Positions 61,014 through 64,000 of a stretch of 64,000 bases of DNA are shown piece by piece. The notes beneath the pieces were generated by a model. That model ran no database searches. It was not told the origin of the DNA and was given only the letters and a program-made list of their open reading frames with translations. The stretch is from Haliclystus octoradiatus. Taxonomy: Eukaryota > Cnidaria > Staurozoa > Stauromedusae > Haliclystidae. Positions within the stretch are counted from its first letter, which is position 1. Every line of letters begins with the position of its first letter. Location: the NCBI GenBank assembly GCA_916610825.1, contig OU744450.1, positions 21,689,838 to 21,753,837 on the forward strand, in the 5' to 3' direction. A program made the position numbers and the translations under genes.

Positions 61014-64000
61014 ATGACTGGCCCAGAGAATTCAGTGCGTGTAACAATTGGTCCAGTTTATGACAATGATAAAAGTCGTCGAAAAACTAATTTGTTACGG
61101 GTGTGTTTACAGTTTGAATATATACATGTGATATGCGATGTTATTACTTGAGTCGATGATGTAAATAGCTGCTCAGCATGTTGGTTAGTCTGTGTTGTGA
61201 TCCTGATCATATTTTTAGGGTCATCTTTATTGTCAGAGTCAAGCTTATTGTAGATCTCAAACTTAATTCATGCTTACCCATTCGAAAAACAGTTCAGGAG
61301 TTCATGAACGTTAAATGGCCCCAAATTTTCATGAACTGTTCCCAAACTTTATGTGAAAGTTCATGAACAGTACATGAAAATTGGGGCCATGTAACGTTCA
61401 TGAACTGTTCATGAACTCCTGAACTGTTTTTCAAAGGGGTAAACATGGCTAAACACTTTTCAACCTAATCCAGTTTATCTGTGCATGGGAGGTTTCACAG
61501 CAAAGGAAGCATTTTACTAATCTACTTATTAAAGATAAATTTTTAATTTGGCTTATATTTTATATTTCTGTTTACCGGTAATTTAATCATTTAAAGAAAA
61601 TTTATAATTTATATTCTCTAAACAGTTCGATTAAATTTTATTTCGTATAATTAATATTTCCCTGTAGCTATGTTCCCAATATTAATTAAATCTATTAAAC
61701 TTCTGACATATGATAGTGGCTATTAATACCTAAATGTAACAACTTAACATAAAATCAATGATAAAATTAAATTGCTTTCAGCAATCAGACTTCACTATGC
61801 TTCAGAAAATCAATTACAAAGAGTCCAAGGTACTAACATATTCTAACTTTATCTATATACAGTATATTTACTAATGTCAACTCTAACCCTAGGCCTATAT
61901 ATATACATGTCTAACTTTTAATACCTGTTGGCATGATGGGCCTACTAACATCAGGCTGTCTTAAGGTTCAATATTCTGGGAGTCTGGTTTTCAAAGGGCC
62001 AGCAAAATTTGAAAGATTTTCAATTATCAAAATTTTATATAAAAGTACTATGTTGTTTCAAATAAAGGTGTGCGTCGGATCGGATTTACAGAATATTGAT
62101 TATGGGTACGAATGTGATTCGAACCTAAGCAATAATCATAAATATAATCCGATCCGAAACTAAAATTTCTAAATTAATCTGAACTAATCCGAAATCGTTT
62201 TTATGAAATCCGAACAGGGGATCAAAGAGATGTAAAACATGTAAACTTCCGAATAGACGTACATTTAGCCAACATAATTCAACACAGTTGTGCTTATATT
62301 TTATTTAAATCTATCGGCACTTGTTTACAGTCTCAGATGCACCACCAGATTTTTCTTCAGTTTTAAAATCTTTTCTTTTCAAGCCGGGCTGATGGACATT
62401 CTATGTTGGACTAAAAGTTTTAAGTCACGTAACTACTGTCAATAGCATAAAATACAAAACTATCATAGACTCCAGGACATGAATATACGACGTTTGACTT
62501 CCTAAGCTATCTACTTCTGTGTTGAAAGGAAGCTAGAAGACATCAATTACTACTACAAAAGACAAATACTCAGTCAAATTTCGAAATCCGAAATAATCCG
62601 AACAAAAAATATCACTACAAATCCGATCAAGTCGTCCGAAGATCAAAAATATCAACCCGAATCCGATCGGATCGGGTTTGGACTCGCATTCGGGTCAAAT
62701 TCACATATCTTTAGTTTGAAACACACAAAGCACAATAGTGCGCGGTGCCATAAATGCCGAGCTATTTATAATTATACATCAAGGCGAAAAATCAGACATT
62801 CGTACGATCTACTAATAGTTTCACGCCTTTGTGGTGATCATCAGGCAATTTAATCTAAACTTATTTCAATAGATTAAATTTGCCTGATGATCGCCACAAA
62901 TGGATGTCTGATTTTGGTGTTGATTATCATAATGATTTAAAATTAAAATTATGATTTTTGGATTTTATACTTTCCATTTTTTGAAATTCACGTAATCATT
63001 CTTCAGAACTGCAAATCTACAATCTCTGTAATAATATAGTCACATTGAAAAAAAAAATATATGGAAATTCAGAAAGTGATTTAACAAAAATTTTCTCTAC
63101 ATGATAATGTTCAGCTACCCTTGCAAAAATAGTTCAGGAGTTCATTAATAGTTCATGAACGTTAAATGGCCCCAAATTTTCATGAACTGTTCATGAACTC
63201 CTGAACTATTTTTCGCAGGGGTATTTTTTGCTGCTTTCAACCATCAACCAATGCATCATTTGAATTTTTTTGTGAACTGTTTGATACTGTTTTATATGTG
63301 GCAGGTAACTAAAAATTGGGATTTATTTTCTTAACTATTTTAACTACTTAATTATTTTCTAGTCAGAACCAATGCAATATCTTTAATGTAAGCCTAGCAT
63401 AGCCTACATTTAACCAATTTACATTTAAAATACATATTGTGGTTGATGCTGTTCTATCTATTTTTTTCTTCACCCTATCCCGTTATACTGCAAATCCATT
63501 TCAACAGATTTCTTGGAAGAAATATACCCTGGTTGTCAATTATGCACAGTAGTGCACTGCAACCCTTCATAATACAATTCCCACTGGACCATTCTATCAC
63601 AGAATAGCTAATTTCAAATTATGAATATTTCAACATAAATGTTTGATATTTAGATCATAATAAAATTGTGGCAAATGTTTTTAACTTGTCTTTCTTAGAC
63701 ATGGAGGTCTTTTACAAAATTACAAAAGTATGGCTTATGCATGATTGGTAGCGTCATGGTATTCCTAATATATTACTCATATCATTCAACTCATCCACAC
63801 ATTGAAGAATTAACAAAAGATACAAAACATAGAGAACATCTTATGCCTCAAGATGTTAAAAATAGACTCAAGGATGCTATCAATAATGCACCTTCTATGA
63901 AACCAATACCAATATCTAAAAAAGGTCCACCGAAACTATTACGTGCAAAAACAACATTAAAAACACTTTTAGCTGTACAAGATGAGCTTATACGTAATGA
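61014..64000 (+). CDS. Probable single-pass (type II) membrane protein, partial
   Basis: The proposed coding exons are 61014-61100, 61782-61829 and 63699 to the window end, all joined in phase 0 by GT-AG introns. The start is the ATG in AAGATGACTGG, just after a splice-acceptor-like site, so an upstream non-coding exon is likely. The deduced N-terminus is hydrophilic and basic (DNDKSRRKTNLLR). It is followed by one hydrophobic segment, about residues 57-72 (YGLCMIGSVMVFLIYYS), then a Lys-rich stem (LMPQDVKNRLKDAINNAP, LLRAKTTLKTLLAVQDELIR). A short cytoplasmic tail, one signal-anchor and a stem is how Golgi glycosyltransferases and sulfotransferases begin, but no catalytic part is in the window and I do not recognise the family. 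The donors of exons 1 and 2 are weak, so the exon model is tentative. Confidence 0.5.
61277..61439. mobile_element. Palindromic CCTGAACT MITE, long copy
   Basis: CCCATTCGAAAAACAGTTCA at the left pairs with the right end CTGTTTTTCAAAGGGG. TA lies on both sides (61275-61276 and 61440-61441). The whole 163 bp can fold into one stem with AGTTCATGAAC blocks. TA flanks fit Tc1/mariner-type mobilisation. It lies in intron 1 of the right-end gene. Confidence 0.75.
62063..62713. mobile_element. hAT-like element, CCGAATCCGATC family
   Basis: The ends TAAAGGTGTGCG and (inverted) TAAAGATATGTG are short inverted repeats. Subterminal regions are rich in alternating CCGATC/GGATCGG blocks that pair with one another. 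Flanking 8-mers GTTTCAAA (62055-62062) and GTTTGAAA (62714-62721) match at 7 of 8. It is 651 bp, without a transposase frame. Single ends occur near 3857 and 39392. Confidence 0.65.
62775..62915. repeat. Hairpin repeat, ATCATCAGGCAAT family
   Basis: GTGGTGATCATCAGGCAATT and its inverse AATTTGCCTGATGATCGCCAC face each other across about 20 bp, framed by AAAATCAGACATTCG and its inverse GGATGTCTGATTTT. It is the same family as the repeats in introns of channel genes B and C. Confidence 0.7.
63118..63221. mobile_element. Palindromic CCTGAACT MITE, short complete copy
   Basis: CCCTTGCAAAAATAGTTCAG pairs with the right end CTGAACTATTTTTCGCAGGGG; TA lies on both sides (63116-63117 and 63222-63223). 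At 104 bp it is the tidiest copy and defines the family ends. Confidence 0.8.

Overview
This is AT-rich, intron-containing animal DNA. It has GT-AG introns, AATAAA signals, motile-cilium and chromatin genes of metazoan type, and many small DNA transposons. The species cannot be named from sequence alone. The gene content and repeat style suggest an aquatic invertebrate with a compact to medium-sized genome.

Layout, left to right. (1) 1-4.9 kb is non-coding and holds a 1.8-kb hAT-type element with perfect ends and target duplication. (2) 4971-5432, minus: an intronless UXT gene (prefoldin-like). (3) 6.2-38.2 kb: three complete paralogous degenerin/epithelial sodium channel (DEG/ENaC) genes, here called A (minus), B (plus) and C (plus). 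Each has six coding exons with identical boundaries and encodes 492-500 residues. A and B diverge from a 5.6-kb spacer; B and C are tandem. Their introns hold a decayed LINE, hAT and Tc1-like MITEs and long hairpins. (4) 39.7-41.1 kb, minus: intronless DNAAF11 (LRRC6/tilB), needed for dynein-arm assembly. (5) 41.5-58.2 kb, minus: a complete 12-exon ZZZ3 gene (SANT plus ZZ domains, ATAC histone acetyltransferase complex). Its introns carry a tRNA-derived SINE, a LINE 3' end, a Penelope-like element, a 59-bp minisatellite and many palindromic MITEs. (6) 58.2-61.0 kb: a spacer between divergent genes. (7) 61.0-64.0 kb, plus: the first exons of a gene for a probable single-pass membrane protein of unknown identity, cut by the window end.

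The window is a channel cluster beside housekeeping genes, not a single pathway. The most informative observations are: an exon-1-limited similarity between channels A and C that looks like gene conversion; a hAT family present at 1819, 283 and only 40 bp, the 40-bp copy still bounded by an 8-bp target duplication; a minisatellite with an alternating two-unit pattern grown from a dispersed palindromic MITE; and a Penelope-like copy that lost its reverse transcriptase catalytic core but kept its endonuclease end. I saw no CRISPR array, tRNA gene, rRNA gene or bacterial-type operon.
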